Positions 39,104-50,200 of a DNA stretch of 64,000 bases are shown piece after piece. Position 1 is the first letter of the stretch. Each line of letters opens with the position of its first letter. The translations under genes and the position numbers were made by a program. Location: the NCBI GenBank assembly GCA_021828475.1, contig JAJZIY010000002.1:1-64000 (forward strand). Reading direction: 5' to 3'. The DNA is from Actinomycetes bacterium. GTDB taxonomy: Bacteria > Actinomycetota > Acidimicrobiia > Acidimicrobiales > Palsa-688. Below the pieces are notes generated by a model. The model was not told the DNA's origin. It saw only the letters and a list, made by a program, of their open reading frames with translations, and ran no database searches.

Positions 39104-41652
39104 GACTTCTGGGGGGCACCGGCGGCTTCGAGTGCCGCCTGCAGTGCCAGGCGCACCTGCTCGACGTCGGCCGGGCCGGGGAGCTTGTCGCCCTGGGCCT
39201 TCACGTAGAAAGTGTCGATCGCGGCGTTGCCCAGTGTCGAGACCCGGGCGGACACGATGTCGAGCCGGAGCCCCGCCAGTACGGCGCTCACGCGGTGCAG
39301 GAGGCCGGGAGCGTCGGGGGCACGCACCTCGACCACCGTGGCACTCGTCGAGGCGTCGTTGTCGACGCTCACGTGCACGGCCGGGGCTGGAAGGGCGGCA
39401 GCGCGCCGCTCCCGCACCGCCGTGCCGCGCCGCGCCAAGGCCTCTGTCACGTTGAGGCGCCGTTCGGCGACGGCCACGACGTCAGCGGTTATGCGCTCCC
39501 AGCGCGGCTCTGCGCCCTCGGGCAGGTCCAGGACGAACCTGTCGAGCACCTGGCCCGACTCGCTGTGGGCTCTCGCCTCGAGCACTCCGATCCCGTGCAG
39601 CGCCAGCACTCCGGTCAGGTCGCTGAACAACCCGGGACGATCGGCGGCAACCACGACCAGGTCGCCATGACCGGGCAGCACCCGGGTACCGCCCGCTTCG
39701 AGCAGGCGGCGCTGCTCGGGCGACGGGAACGGTGGCCCGGTAGGCACCGGCCTGCCCTCCAGCACCGCACCGGCACGCTGGACCAGCTCGGCCACGAGGC
39801 CGGCCTTCCACGCCGTCCATGCCGCCGGGCCCGTGGCGCCGCCGTCGGCGTCCGCCAGCGCGCCGAGCAACTCCAGGGTCGTGACGTCGCCTACGGCGTC
39901 CGCCACGAGCGCTGCCGTGGCCGGGTCGTCCAGGTCGCGGCGGGTCGCCAGATCGGGGAGCAGGAGGTGGTGCAGGACCACCCGTTCGAGGACCCGACGG
40001 TCTTCGTCCTCGAGCCCGAGGCGGCGCAGTAGCGGCCGGGCTATGCGCACGCCGGCCTCGGAGTGGTCCCCGCCGGCACCCTTGCCGATGTCGTGCAGTA
40101 GAGCACCGAGCAGGAGCAGGTCGGGCCGGCGGACCTCCAGGGCGTTGCCCGCAGCGCCCGCGACAGCTTCGAGCAGGTGCCTGTCGACCGTCCAGCGGTG
40201 GTAGGGATTGAACTGCGGCCGGTTGCGGACCGCCCCCCACTCGGGCATGTAGCGTTCCCAGACGCCCAGCTGGTCGAGGGTCTCCACGGCGGGTACCCCG
40301 GCGTGCCCTGTGGAGAGCAGCTTGAGGAAGGCTCGCAGTACCTCGGGCGCCCAAGGCTGTGCCGGTTGGGGAGCCTCCTTGGCCAAGCGCTCCATGGTGG
40401 GGCGGGCAAGCGGCGAACCGGACTCGGCCGAGGCGGTGGCCGCCCGCAACGCCAGGGTCGGGTCCGACCTCACAGCGTACTGGGCGGGCACGGCGACCTC
40501 GCCGTCACGCAGCACCAGGCCCGCACCGAGGGCCCGGTCGGCCGAACCACCCCTCCCCCGGGGCCCGGCGACCCAGGACAGGACCCGGCGCGAGGCGTCG
40601 TCCATCAGCCAACCGACGGTGCGCGCAGCAGCCGCCAGCGCCCTGGCCAGCTCTTCCCTGCCCCCGTAACCGAGCGCTTCGCCCACCCGGTCCTGGTCCT
40701 CCAACAGGAGCCTCTCGCTGCGCTTGCCTGTGGGGCGCTGGAGCTCGACCCGGACGGAGTGGAGCAGGTTGCCGGCATCGGCGAGGCGGGGATCGGCCAC
40801 GACAGCCGAAACGACGGGCGTCACCTTGGCCATGACAGCCAGGGCCTGAAGGTCACGCAGGCCACCCCGGCCCTCCTGGAGCTCCGGCTCGAGGAGGAAG
40901 GCAACGTCGCCGTGGGGCACCCGGGCACCCTCCCTCGCCCTCAGGAGCTCCGGTAGCCACCTCGTGGCCCTCTTCGCCCACAGCCTGTCCCCGGTCCGTA
41001 CCACCTCGGCGGCCAGCTCGGCGTCGCCGGCAACGAGGCGGGCCTCGAGGAGCCCCAGGGCGACGCGCAGGTCCGACTCGGCCGCCTGGCCCACCTGGGC
41101 CGGCGTGCGCACGCTGTGGTCCAAGGGCATCGGGTCGTCCCAGATCGGGTACCAGAGGCGGTCCGCCAGCGGGCCGAGCTCGTCCTGGCCGGAGTGCACC
41201 AGGAGCAGATCCAGGTCGCTGCCGGGAGCAACGTCACCCCGCCCGAGGCTCCCCACCGCCAGCAGTGCCACTCCTGTCCGCTGGCGGCCCGACGTGGCGG
41301 CGGGGGTCGCCCTGCCCGCCTCCCGCCTGGCCCGCCAGCCTCCGAGCAGACCCCGGCCTGCCCCTCCTCCACCGGTGCCGGAGGAGGCCACGGGGTCCTC
41401 AGCTGCGGCCGGCCCGGTCCCGGCCTCAGCTCCGGTGCCGGTACCGGCACCGGAGCTGAGCGCCGAGGCGAAGAGGGCAGCCAGCCAGGTGTCTGCTGCC
41501 CGCGTGGCAGCCAGGCTCCAGGCTCGGCCCTGGAGGGTGGGGTCCTCGCGCAGGCGGGCCCACTGCTCGCTCAGCCTCGCCGCCGCCGGGGGTACCTCGG
41601 TGGGGGCGGGTCGGCTGGAGGGGGCCGCGCCGGCAGGGTCCACACGAGGCAC
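39100..41652 (-). CDS. glnD: PII uridylyl/adenylyltransferase GlnD
   Basis: An 850-residue bifunctional enzyme that modifies and demodifies PII according to glutamine level. The nucleotidyltransferase domain has GSLGRGDVAPGSDLDLLLVH (about 133-152); the middle region has PELQEGRGGLRDLQAL and YGG; the HD domain has LLLGALLHDIGKGAGGDHS near 535; two ACT domains end the protein (about 660-740 and 775-850). A Gly/Ala/Thr-rich insert of about 45 residues (about 65-110) splits the N-terminal domain and contains a perfect DNA palindrome. It lies just upstream of amtB-glnK on the same strand. Confidence 0.96.
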   Translation of the reverse strand: MPRVDPAGAAPSSRPAPTEVPPAAARLSEQWARLREDPTLQGRAWSLAATRAADTWLAALFASALSSGAGTGTGAEAGTGPAAAEDPVASSGTGGGGAGRGLLGGWRARREAGRATPAATSGRQRTGVALLAVGSLGRGDVAPGSDLDLLLVHSGQDELGPLADRLWYPIWDDPMPLDHSVRTPAQVGQAAESDLRVALGLLEARLVAGDAELAAEVVRTGDRLWAKRATRWLPELLRAREGARVPHGDVAFLLEPELQEGRGGLRDLQALAVMAKVTPVVSAVVADPRLADAGNLLHSVRVELQRPTGKRSERLLLEDQDRVGEALGYGGREELARALAAAARTVGWLMDDASRRVLSWVAGPRGRGGSADRALGAGLVLRDGEVAVPAQYAVRSDPTLALRAATASAESGSPLARPTMERLAKEAPQPAQPWAPEVLRAFLKLLSTGHAGVPAVETLDQLGVWERYMPEWGAVRNRPQFNPYHRWTVDRHLLEAVAGAAGNALEVRRPDLLLLGALLHDIGKGAGGDHSEAGVRIARPLLRRLGLEDEDRRVLERVVLHHLLLPDLATRRDLDDPATAALVADAVGDVTTLELLGALADADGGATGPAAWTAWKAGLVAELVQRAGAVLEGRPVPTGPPFPSPEQRRLLEAGGTRVLPGHGDLVVVAADRPGLFSDLTGVLALHGIGVLEARAHSESGQVLDRFVLDLPEGAEPRWERITADVVAVAERRLNVTEALARRGTAVRERRAAALPAPAVHVSVDNDASTSATVVEVRAPDAPGLLHRVSAVLAGLRLDIVSARVSTLGNAAIDTFYVKAQGDKLPGPADVEQVRLALQAALEAAGAPQKS
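41425..41460. repeat. Perfect 36-bp palindrome inside glnD
   Basis: The 18-base arm CTCAGCTCCGGTGCCGGT is followed directly by its exact reverse complement, with no loop. In glnD it encodes part of the low-complexity Gly/Ala/Thr linker near residues 65-77. Codon constraints do not require such symmetry. Confidence 0.9.
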
Positions 41653-41732
41653 GGTAGCCGCTGGACCGGTGCCCCCCGGACCGCCGACTGGGGGACAGGT
41701 AGCCGCTCAGGCCGTCCGATGGCGCCCTCCGG

Positions 41733-43601
41733 CTACCTGCGCAGGCGCCGGGCCAGGCCCGAGGCGCGGGCCACAGGTCGCGCGATGGCGACCTCCAGGG
41801 CCTCGCGGCTGGAGACGACGAGGACACGCTGCCTGGCGCGGGTGAGGGCCGTGTACAGCAGCTCGCGGGTGAGGATGCGCGAGGTGGGCCCGGGCAGGAG
41901 GACCGCCACGTCCTCGAACTCCGAGCCCTGAGCCCTGTGCGCCGTGATGGCGAAGGCGGTAGCCACCGCCCCGATGCGCGCCGGGCTGACGGCCTGCACC
42001 GCCAGCCCCCGCTGGAACACCACGTGCAGGCCGCCGTCGGGGCGGCGCACCGCTACGCCCGTGTCGCCGTTGAACAGGCCCAGGCCGTAGTCGTTCTCGG
42101 TGATCACAACCGGGCGCCCCGCATACCAGGCCCCGTCACCGTGGACATCGGCACCGGCCTCCGCCAGCCACATCTCCACCTGAAGGTTCCAGGTGCTGGC
42201 GCCGGAGGGGCCGTCCCTGTGGGCGCAGAGCAGGCGGGCACGCCCGAGGGCGTCCAGAGCGCCGGCTATGTCGCCCGCGGATGCGGCGGCCGCCAAGACT
42301 CCCGCCGCAGTGGTAGCCGAGGCCCGGAGACCGCCGAGCTCGGCGCTGTCAGCTGCCACCTCGTCCAGGTCCGCCTCGACCCACGACAGGGTGCCATGTC
42401 CTCCCGAGGCGAGCAGCTCGACGGCCCTCGGAGCGTCGCCCTCCCTGACCGCCGCCGCCACCTCCGCCAGCGGCCCCCCGAAGCGATGGTTGACCTGGAG
42501 CACCGTGACCGACGAGCCCAGCGCGGGCGGCGACTCGGCAACGGGCGAGAGCGCGCCGACGACGTCCGCCAGCACCGCGCCGGCCTCCACGGAGGCCAAT
42601 TGCTCGGGGTCTCCGAGCAGCACCAGGCGGGCATCCGGGCGCACTGCCTCCACCAGCCGGGCCATCAGGGGCAGCGACATCATCGACGTCTCGTCCACGA
42701 CGACGACGTCGTGGGGCAACTGGTTGGTCCGGTCGTGGCGGAACCGGTTGAGGCCGGCGGGATGGCGGCCGAGGAGCCGGTGGACTGTGGATGCGTCCAG
42801 TCCCAGCAACTGCGCCCTGACCCGCTCTGGTACCGCCAGGTGGCGAGCCTCCTCGTGCACCGCCTCCGCCATCCGGGCGGCGGCCTTGCCCGTCGGCGCG
42901 GCCAGGGCCACGAGGGGCCAGGGCGCGCCCTGTCTGTCCGCCACCAGGTAGAGCAGCGCCAGTGCCCGGGCGACCGTGGTGGTCTTGCCCGTGCCAGGCC
43001 CCCCGACGACGATGCTCAGCAGGCGGCGAGCGCACGTCTCGGCTGCTCGGGCCTGCAAGCCGTCCTCCCCTCCCGGGAAGAGGTCGGCCAGGACCTGTTG
43101 CAGCCATGCCCCGTCGAGGTCCACTACGGGCGCGTCGGCACGCGCGAGGAAATCGGCGGCCACGCGCCCCTCGTCGCGCCAGTAACGCTCCAAGTAGAGG
43201 TTGCCTCCGACCAGTCGCAGAGGCCTCGGAGGCTCCTCGCCCTCACCGACGTTGACCAGGGGGCTCCCCTCCAGGGCCTCGGCCCAGGCAGCGGGAGAGG
43301 GCCAGGGGAGCGAGCCCACTTCGGTGCCGTCCGTCGCTCCCGCTGCGCCCTCGGCCACCACCGTCGAAGCCACGGTGGCCAGGTCGACAAGGACGTGGCC
43401 GGCCCGCGGCCCACGGGCGGCCAGTGCGGCAGCCAGTGCCACGAGCGGGTCAGAACACCCGCCCAGGCGCTCCATGACCCTGGCGGCGTGGACGTCTGCC
43501 GGGACCAGGACCCCAGCCCGGTTGAAGTGGCGGAGCAGGTCATCGGGTGCCAGCTCGAGAACCAGGGCGGGGCTGTAGCGGTCCTCCTTTGGCTCGCTCA
43601 C
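41733..43601 (-). CDS. recD: Exodeoxyribonuclease V alpha subunit RecD
   Basis: A 622-residue 5'-3' helicase subunit of RecBCD. Walker A is VVGGPGTGKTTTVARAL near residue 195, Walker B VVVVDETSMMSLPLMARLV near 290, then LLGDPEQLASVEAGAVLADV and the C-terminal FAITAHRAQGSEFEDV and YTALTRARQRVLVV of superfamily 1B. The GTG at 43601 overlaps the recB stop (GTGA). It is the third gene of recC-recB-recD. The RecD2 type, which stands alone, is excluded by context. Confidence 0.95.
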   Translation of the reverse strand: MSEPKEDRYSPALVLELAPDDLLRHFNRAGVLVPADVHAARVMERLGGCSDPLVALAAALAARGPRAGHVLVDLATVASTVVAEGAAGATDGTEVGSLPWPSPAAWAEALEGSPLVNVGEGEEPPRPLRLVGGNLYLERYWRDEGRVAADFLARADAPVVDLDGAWLQQVLADLFPGGEDGLQARAAETCARRLLSIVVGGPGTGKTTTVARALALLYLVADRQGAPWPLVALAAPTGKAAARMAEAVHEEARHLAVPERVRAQLLGLDASTVHRLLGRHPAGLNRFRHDRTNQLPHDVVVVDETSMMSLPLMARLVEAVRPDARLVLLGDPEQLASVEAGAVLADVVGALSPVAESPPALGSSVTVLQVNHRFGGPLAEVAAAVREGDAPRAVELLASGGHGTLSWVEADLDEVAADSAELGGLRASATTAAGVLAAAASAGDIAGALDALGRARLLCAHRDGPSGASTWNLQVEMWLAEAGADVHGDGAWYAGRPVVITENDYGLGLFNGDTGVAVRRPDGGLHVVFQRGLAVQAVSPARIGAVATAFAITAHRAQGSEFEDVAVLLPGPTSRILTRELLYTALTRARQRVLVVSSREALEVAIARPVARASGLARRLRR

Positions 43602-46600
43602 GGTGCCTCCAGCCCCTCGGCCGCCACCTGCCGCCCGGCCAGCCATCGGGAGGTCTCGACCACCAGCTCCGGCGGGGGCTGCCACCAGAAGACGCCGGCA
43701 GGCGCCGGTACGACGCCCGCGAGGGCCGGGCCCTCCTCGTCCCCGCCGGGGCCCGGCATGCCCCGCAGGAAGAGGTAGACGGCGCCGCCCAGATGCCGTT
43801 GCGGCTCGTAACCCGGCAGCCTCCAGCGCAGGTAGCGGTGCAGGGCCACCAAGTAGAAGATGGCCTGCAACGGGTAATGGGCCGTGACCATCTCGCGCCC
43901 GAGTGCTTCCTCGCGGTAGTGCCACGCCGTGAGCTCGCCACCGGGGGGCCCGAGCCAGTTTGTCTTGTAATCGGCCACGAAGTACCGGGTGGCACCCCTT
44001 GTCTGAGCCCGGACGACGAGGTCCAGGCTGCCGGTGAGGTAGCCCCGCAGGAGGTCCTCGCCGGTCGCCCGAGCCTGGTCCGCCAGCGCTGCCAAAGCCT
44101 CCGGGTACAGGCCGAGAGGCCCGTCCGGGTCGACGTGCTCTCGGAGGATGGCCACCAGACCGGCGAGTGCTGTCCGCCCGGACGGCCGGTCCCCTCCCGC
44201 CAAGGGGAGCTCGAAGCGCATCTCGTCGACCCGGTCACAACGCCCGAAGCCGCGCAGTGCCAGGCTCCCGAGAGGCCCGCCAAGTGGCGTTGTCACGGCG
44301 GCTGTCAGCCCCTCTTCGACGAGGGGCAGCTGGTCGGGCAGCCCGGGGTAGCGGCCGGCGGCCCCCTCCACGACGGCTGCGACCTCTGCCTGCAGATCCG
44401 GCGCGGCGAAGTCGAGCTTCTCTAGCAGGCCGTGGACGAAGGTGCCCACCTCCGCGCCACCCGGTACCCCCCACCACGCCGTGACGGGCAGCCGGGCCGT
44501 GCCCCCGGCCACCTCGGGTGCACCAGGGAGGCCAGCCGTACCCATGCCAGGTGCAGCCTCGTCCGTGACACCCTCGTCCTCGGGCTCACTGGTGACGAGT
44601 GCCTGCCGGCGCCCGTCGCCGTGGGCTGCAGCGGTGACACCCGTGTAGGACGTCCTGCGCCACAGTGAGTCGATACCGCGCTCGAAGGCGGCGGCATGCA
44701 GCCCGTCGTCCCCGGTGCGCGAGTTGCGCCGTCCCCCCTCTCGGGCGCGCTCCGCCCCACCCGGTACCACCTCCCGCCGCCCACGAGCGTCGATGGCAGC
44801 GAACAGCGCCGGGACGCTGGCCTGCTCGACGCTCACGAGCCCGGGCGCCAGAGCGGCCACCTTGTCGAAGGCCGTGCGCACCTGCTTGTCCCTGGGCTCA
44901 CCGGAGAGGCCGCTTGCGGCCACGTCGCCACTGGGCTGGCGGGAGAGCAGGAGGCGGCCGAGAGCTGAGTGCTGGCAGTCCTGAGCCGGCGCCCACCAGA
45001 CGACCACCTGGTGGCGCGCTCTGGTGAGCGCCACGTAGAGGTGGCGCAGATCCTCGCCGCGACGCTCGTCCAAAGCCTGGCGGTAGTGACGCGCGTACAC
45101 GGGCCCGTCCTCCCTGCCCACGTCAAGCTTACGCCGGTCCCCGTCCTCGGCGTCGTGGTAGACGACCGGGCCACCGGCCCGGTCCCCGCCGCCGGGGTCC
45201 CAGGCGTAGGGCAGGTACACCACCGGGAACTCGAGGCCCTTTGCCCGGTGCACGGTCAGGACCTGGACGGCGGGCTCGTCGGAATCGAGGCGGCGTGTGC
45301 GCTGCTCGGCCTCCGTCCCGTCGGCTGCCTCCTCGCCGCACCGGCGAGCCAACCAGGTACGCAACGCCGCCAGGCCCAGCTGTGACCGGGTTGCCTGGGC
45401 GTGCAGGAGCTCGGCGACGTGGGAGAGGTCGGTGAGGCGGCGTTCGCCGTCGGCGTGGGCAAGCAGCCGGCCTGGAAGGTGCTGCGTGGCGCTCACGTGA
45501 GCGTAAAGGCTGGCGACACCGGTCGAGCGGACGAGAGCCGACCATTCGTGGAGGCTGGCATGCAGGCTCTCCCATGCCAACTCGTCCGCAGTGGCGATGC
45601 CGTCGCCGGTCATGCCAACGAAGTCGGTCAGGGCCGCAGCCACCGCCAGGGACCGCGACGCAGGCTGTTCGAGGGCCTGCAACAGTGCCAGCCAATCGCG
45701 GGCCGAGGCGGTCGAGAGCACGCTCTGGGCTCCCGAGACGACCACCGGGACGCCGGTGGCACGCAGGGCGGCCTGCACTATCGCCGCCTGCCGGTTGGTC
45801 CGCACGAGCACTCCGATGTCCTGGGGGCCGATGCTGCGGCCGGCGGCGCCATCGCGCCCGGCCAGCCGAGCGCCCTCAGCCAGCAGCTGGCGGATGTCGG
45901 CAGCCAGGTCCCGGGCCACTGCGGACACAGCCGAACCCTTTTGGACCAGGCCCCTACGGGTGCGGGAGAGGTGAGCGTCGTCCCGGTCCAACAACCGGGC
46001 ACGCAGGGGCGCGCCGACCGGCGCCCCGGACAGGACGGGGGCCCGGTGCCCGGGCGGCGTCGTCGGCCGCCTGTAGACGATCTCAGGGTGCCCGAGGTGC
46101 GCCGGCGACAGCAGAGCGTCCAGGGCCTCGACAAGGGGCTCGTCAGACCGCCAGTTTTCGTTGAGGGTGAAGCGCTGTGGAGGTGGCGCCGTCCTGGCCG
46201 CCTCGAGGTAGGCGTAGACGTCGGCACCGCGGAAGGCGTACACGGCCTGCTTGGGGTCGCCGATGAGCACGAGCCGGGACCGCCCTGTACCGAAGGCGCC
46301 ACGGACCACCTCCCACTGCACGAGGTCGGTGTCCTGGAACTCGTCGACCAGCACGACCTCGTAACGCTCGGACAGGCGGGCGCAAGCCGTGGCCCCCCGC
46401 CCCGGTGCGCTCAGCGCCCCGGCCAGGCGGACCAACAGGTCGTCGTAGGTCAACATGTTGGCTGCCAGGAGGCGCCCGGCCACCTCAGCGCGCGCCCCCT
46501 CGGCCAGGCGCCTCAGCAGGCCGGCCGGGCTGCCGTCACCACGGACGGCGGGCGGGCCCAGGGCGGTGCGGGGGTTGGTGACAGCCTGCCATGCCGCCTT

Positions 46601-47212
46601 GCGGGCTTCGCTGCGCCCGAAGGGGAGCGGCCCACTGCGCAGCACGTGGCGCACGTACAGGTCGTCGACGGCCTGGTCCACCAGGTCGGTCGGATCCTCC
46701 AGCAGGACGGCGCCGGGCGCCACCTCGCCCCAGGAACCGAGGGCTCCGAGCACCCGGTGGCAGAAGCCGTGGGTGGTCGTGATCGTCGCCGCGTCGAAGT
46801 TGGCCAATGCCCTTGTGAGCCGGTGGAAGCGCTCACGGACCTCGGCCGCGCCATCGGGCGCTGCCGGCGAAGGTGTGGCCAGGAAGCGCTCGACGTCCGA
46901 GCCGGTAGCAGGCGGCGCTCCCGTCTCGACCACCCGCCGGAGCGCCTGCTCTGCGCCGACGAGAGTCTCCCGGGCGCGCTGGCGCAGCTCTCCGGTGGCC
47001 ATGCGGGTGAAGGTGACGACGAGGAGCTTGTCGAGGGGGACGCCCTCGGCCACGAACCGGGTCACCAGGTTGGCGATGGTGAAGGTCTTGCCTGTGCCAG
47101 CGCTCGCCTCCAGTACCGTCACCCCGGGGCCGGGCAGCGGGCCGCAGAGATCGAACGTGCGCGCCGGGGGGATGGCCCCGGTGGGCGCCACGACCTGCTC
47201 GTTGGCTGTCAC
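43598..47212 (-). CDS. recB: Exodeoxyribonuclease V beta subunit RecB
   Basis: A 1,204-residue helicase-nuclease. UvrD-type helicase motifs include VLEASAGTGKTFTIANLV (Walker A), VVLVDEFQDTDLVQWEV, LVLIGDPKQAVYAFRGADV, TVHRAKGLEFPVVYLPYAW and LYVALTRARHQVVVWW. The C-terminal nuclease domain has GSLDLVVRA and VADYKTNWLG near residue 1095, carrying the metal-binding Asp and catalytic Lys. The GTG at 47212 overlaps the recC stop by 4 nt. With RecC and RecD it processes double-strand breaks for RecA. Confidence 0.96.
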   Translation of the reverse strand: MTANEQVVAPTGAIPPARTFDLCGPLPGPGVTVLEASAGTGKTFTIANLVTRFVAEGVPLDKLLVVTFTRMATGELRQRARETLVGAEQALRRVVETGAPPATGSDVERFLATPSPAAPDGAAEVRERFHRLTRALANFDAATITTTHGFCHRVLGALGSWGEVAPGAVLLEDPTDLVDQAVDDLYVRHVLRSGPLPFGRSEARKAAWQAVTNPRTALGPPAVRGDGSPAGLLRRLAEGARAEVAGRLLAANMLTYDDLLVRLAGALSAPGRGATACARLSERYEVVLVDEFQDTDLVQWEVVRGAFGTGRSRLVLIGDPKQAVYAFRGADVYAYLEAARTAPPPQRFTLNENWRSDEPLVEALDALLSPAHLGHPEIVYRRPTTPPGHRAPVLSGAPVGAPLRARLLDRDDAHLSRTRRGLVQKGSAVSAVARDLAADIRQLLAEGARLAGRDGAAGRSIGPQDIGVLVRTNRQAAIVQAALRATGVPVVVSGAQSVLSTASARDWLALLQALEQPASRSLAVAAALTDFVGMTGDGIATADELAWESLHASLHEWSALVRSTGVASLYAHVSATQHLPGRLLAHADGERRLTDLSHVAELLHAQATRSQLGLAALRTWLARRCGEEAADGTEAEQRTRRLDSDEPAVQVLTVHRAKGLEFPVVYLPYAWDPGGGDRAGGPVVYHDAEDGDRRKLDVGREDGPVYARHYRQALDERRGEDLRHLYVALTRARHQVVVWWAPAQDCQHSALGRLLLSRQPSGDVAASGLSGEPRDKQVRTAFDKVAALAPGLVSVEQASVPALFAAIDARGRREVVPGGAERAREGGRRNSRTGDDGLHAAAFERGIDSLWRRTSYTGVTAAAHGDGRRQALVTSEPEDEGVTDEAAPGMGTAGLPGAPEVAGGTARLPVTAWWGVPGGAEVGTFVHGLLEKLDFAAPDLQAEVAAVVEGAAGRYPGLPDQLPLVEEGLTAAVTTPLGGPLGSLALRGFGRCDRVDEMRFELPLAGGDRPSGRTALAGLVAILREHVDPDGPLGLYPEALAALADQARATGEDLLRGYLTGSLDLVVRAQTRGATRYFVADYKTNWLGPPGGELTAWHYREEALGREMVTAHYPLQAIFYLVALHRYLRWRLPGYEPQRHLGGAVYLFLRGMPGPGGDEEGPALAGVVPAPAGVFWWQPPPELVVETSRWLAGRQVAAEGLEAP

Positions 47213-50200
47213 AGCTCGCACAGCTTCTCGTGCTCGAGGACGGGGCCCCACAGGCGCACCGCCAACCGACCGAGACGGGTCCGCTCGGCCGGCCAGCCAG
47301 GCCCTGCCTCACCGTCGACCGGCGCCTCGGCGAGCAATTGCTCCAGGTCCACGCCGGCACCGAAGACCGCCAGGTGCTCGGGGTCGTAGGCCTCGCCCCG
47401 CTCGTCATAGGGCGACGACCAGCGCGGGCGTGCCCGCTCCTGTGCATTGTCGCCCTGGCGGACCGCCTCTGCCCATGCGGCGGAGGTGGCGCAGTAGAGC
47501 GGGAGCGGCTCTCGCATCCCCCGGTCGAACAGGTCGACCAGCTGGACGAGCAGTCCGAGCGCCCGGACCTGCCTCTCCTGTTGGCCTCCGCCGAAGGCGG
47601 TAAGTGCCTGGGCCCGCAGGCGGGGGCGGTCGGGGCTGCTGCCCTCCGCCTGCCCCAGGGTGACAGCTCCCGGGCTCAGCTCGGGGTGAGCGGCGCTGAG
47701 GGCGACGAAGTGCGCCCAGGCCCGCAGCCGGTGCTTGGCCCCGAGCTTCGAGTACACGGCCCGCACCACGGTCCCGTCGTGGACTCCGGGCACGCTGCCG
47801 ACCACCGCCCGCCCGTCCGGGAGGGCCACGTTGACCTCGAGTGGGCGTGGGGGCACTCGGGCCTGGGGTACGGCCTCCAGCAGGGCGACCAGGGCCGCCA
47901 CGACACCTCGCACCTCCTCGATGGCCGCCTGCCCGAGCGCGCCGGGCGGCACCAACCCCCGGCCCTGCTCAGCTGCCACCGCCTTGTCGAGGTCCCCGCC
48001 GGCGGCTGCGACAGCGAGTAGGCGATCACCGAGCGACCAGCGCTCCAGCGGGCCCAGCTCGAGCGAGAGCGCATCGGATAGCGGCTCTGGGACGTCGCCC
48101 GGGTAGTAGCCGAGGCGCGTACGCAGGAAGGCGCGCACCGGGTGCTCGAGGAAGCGCACCAGCGATGCCAGCGGGACAACCCGGTCCTCCAGGGGTGGGA
48201 GGCGCCCCGAGAGGAACGGCGGCCGCTCCGACCGTGGACCGGTCGCGGCGCGAGCTCCGTCGAGTTGGAGCCGGTCGAACCTCCACGGGCCCGGCCCACC
48301 CAGTCGGCCCGGCAGGAAGTTGTCAACGTGGAAGGGCTGCAGCGGGTGCTCCACGAGCACCGCCCGCCTGGCCGGAAGCCCCTCGTCCGTGCCCGCCGGC
48401 GGCCATCGCACCGTCCGGTCGACGACGTCGAGCAGCTCGGCGACCGGTACTGCAGGCGGCCGAGGCTGGTTGAGATGCTGGTCGTGGCCTTCGAAAGTGA
48501 TGACGAGGTGGTCGATCGCCGCCATCACGGCGTCCAGCAGCATCTGGCGGTCCTCTGCTGGCGGGTCCCGGTCGCCCACCATGGGCTTGCAGGCCAGCAG
48601 GTCGTCGCCGTCGTCGGCTACCGGACGGGGGAACACGCCGTCGTCCATGCCGAGCAGGCACACGACCCGGTGGGGCACCGAGCGCATGGGCAGCAAGGTG
48701 CACACGGTGACGTCGCCGGTGCGGAAGTTGGCCCGGGTCGGGCGACCCTCGAGCTCGTCCTCGAACAGGGCTCTCGCCTCGGCCAGCTCCAGCAGCGGTC
48801 CTCCCATGGCGGCCGCGCCGCCGGACGGCGGCGCGGCCGCCGCCCGGGCTGCGACATCGGAGAGTTGGCGACGGAACTGCTCGACCTGCCACTCCTCGCC
48901 CCTCTCGGGGCAGCACAGCTCCAAGGTCGAGCGGGCCAGTGCGTCGGCCCAGCCGGTCACGCTCAGCGGTCCGGCGAGGCGGCGCATGGCTGCACCGAGG
49001 CGCGACACGAGCTCTGCCAGCCGGCCGGCCAGGTCCACTTCCGGCCCGGCCAGGTCCCCATAGGGCAGGACTCCACCGAACAGCTCCCCCTCGTCGTCCA
49101 TCGCCACCCCGAGCAGGAGGCGCTCCATGCCGGCCTTCCAGGTCGAGGCCTCGAAGCCCGGCATCTTCCAGATGGCCCGATGGTCGCCGTCCATGCCCCA
49201 GCGCACCCCGGTGCCCTCCGTCCAGCGCTCCAACTGGGACAGGTCGTCCTCGTCGAGCTGGAAACGCCGGCTAACCGGGGCCCTCGAGACGAAGTCGAGG
49301 ACCTCGGCCGCGCCCGCACGCCCGGCGGCCAGCTCCAGCAGATGAGCGGCCACGCCAAGGACCGGGTTGGTCTGGCGCACGGACCGGTCGGCCACCCGTA
49401 CGGGGAGCACCGGCCCCCCGTCGAGGCCGGCAGTGCCGAACACGGCATGGACCAGTGGAGCGAACTCCTCGATGTCAGGGCACATCACTATGACATCGCG
49501 CGGCTCCAGTGACGGGTCGAGCGCCAGCAGCTGCAGCACCGCCTCCCGTACCACCTCCACCTGCCGGCCGCGTCCATGGCAGGAGTGGACCTGCAGGCTG
49601 CGGTCGTCGCCGCCCAGGAGCGGCCGGCGGTCCGGCTCCCCCTGGTGCGGGGGGCCGGGCGGCTCGCGGTCCTCGCGGATGTCCGACTGGACGAGGCTCA
49701 GCAGGGTCGGCGGGCGCTTGTCCGCAACGTCCCTGTGGCCAGCGGCCACGAACCCGTGCGCCTGGAGCAGCAGCTGCAGCTCCCTGCAGTCACGGCCCCA
49801 CGAGCGCAACAGCGGGTTGACGGCCGTCTCGGCCCCAGGGCCCTCCTCACGGGCCAGCCCGACCTCCCCGCTGGCGCGGGAATGCCCTGTCCCGGCCGCC
49901 CCGGTGCTCTCGGCAACCCTGCGCCACAGCGTCGGGGACGGATGGAGGAGGAAGAGGTGCACGTCCCTTGCCTCAGCCAAGGCCGCGAGGACCTCGAGGT
50001 GCACCTCGGGGAGACGGGTCAAGCCGAAGCAGCAAACGCGCTCGGGCAACCGGCTGGCCTCAGGCCGCTCAACAAGGACCTCGACCGCCTGGGCCGCCAG
50101 CTCGGCAGGGCTCGGCTCGCCGACCTCCGCGCGCAGCCGGCTCCACAGGCTCGACTGCCAGGCGACGTCGTCGAGGCGCCCGGGAGGCACCCAGCCGTCG

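Noticed and set aside
45401-47389. A 662-codon plus-strand open frame opposite recB
   Set aside because: It lies wholly antisense to recB/recC, has no recognisable domain, and has shadow-type composition. Similar long antisense frames opposite araA, purL, dnaK, amtB and recC were dismissed for the same reason.
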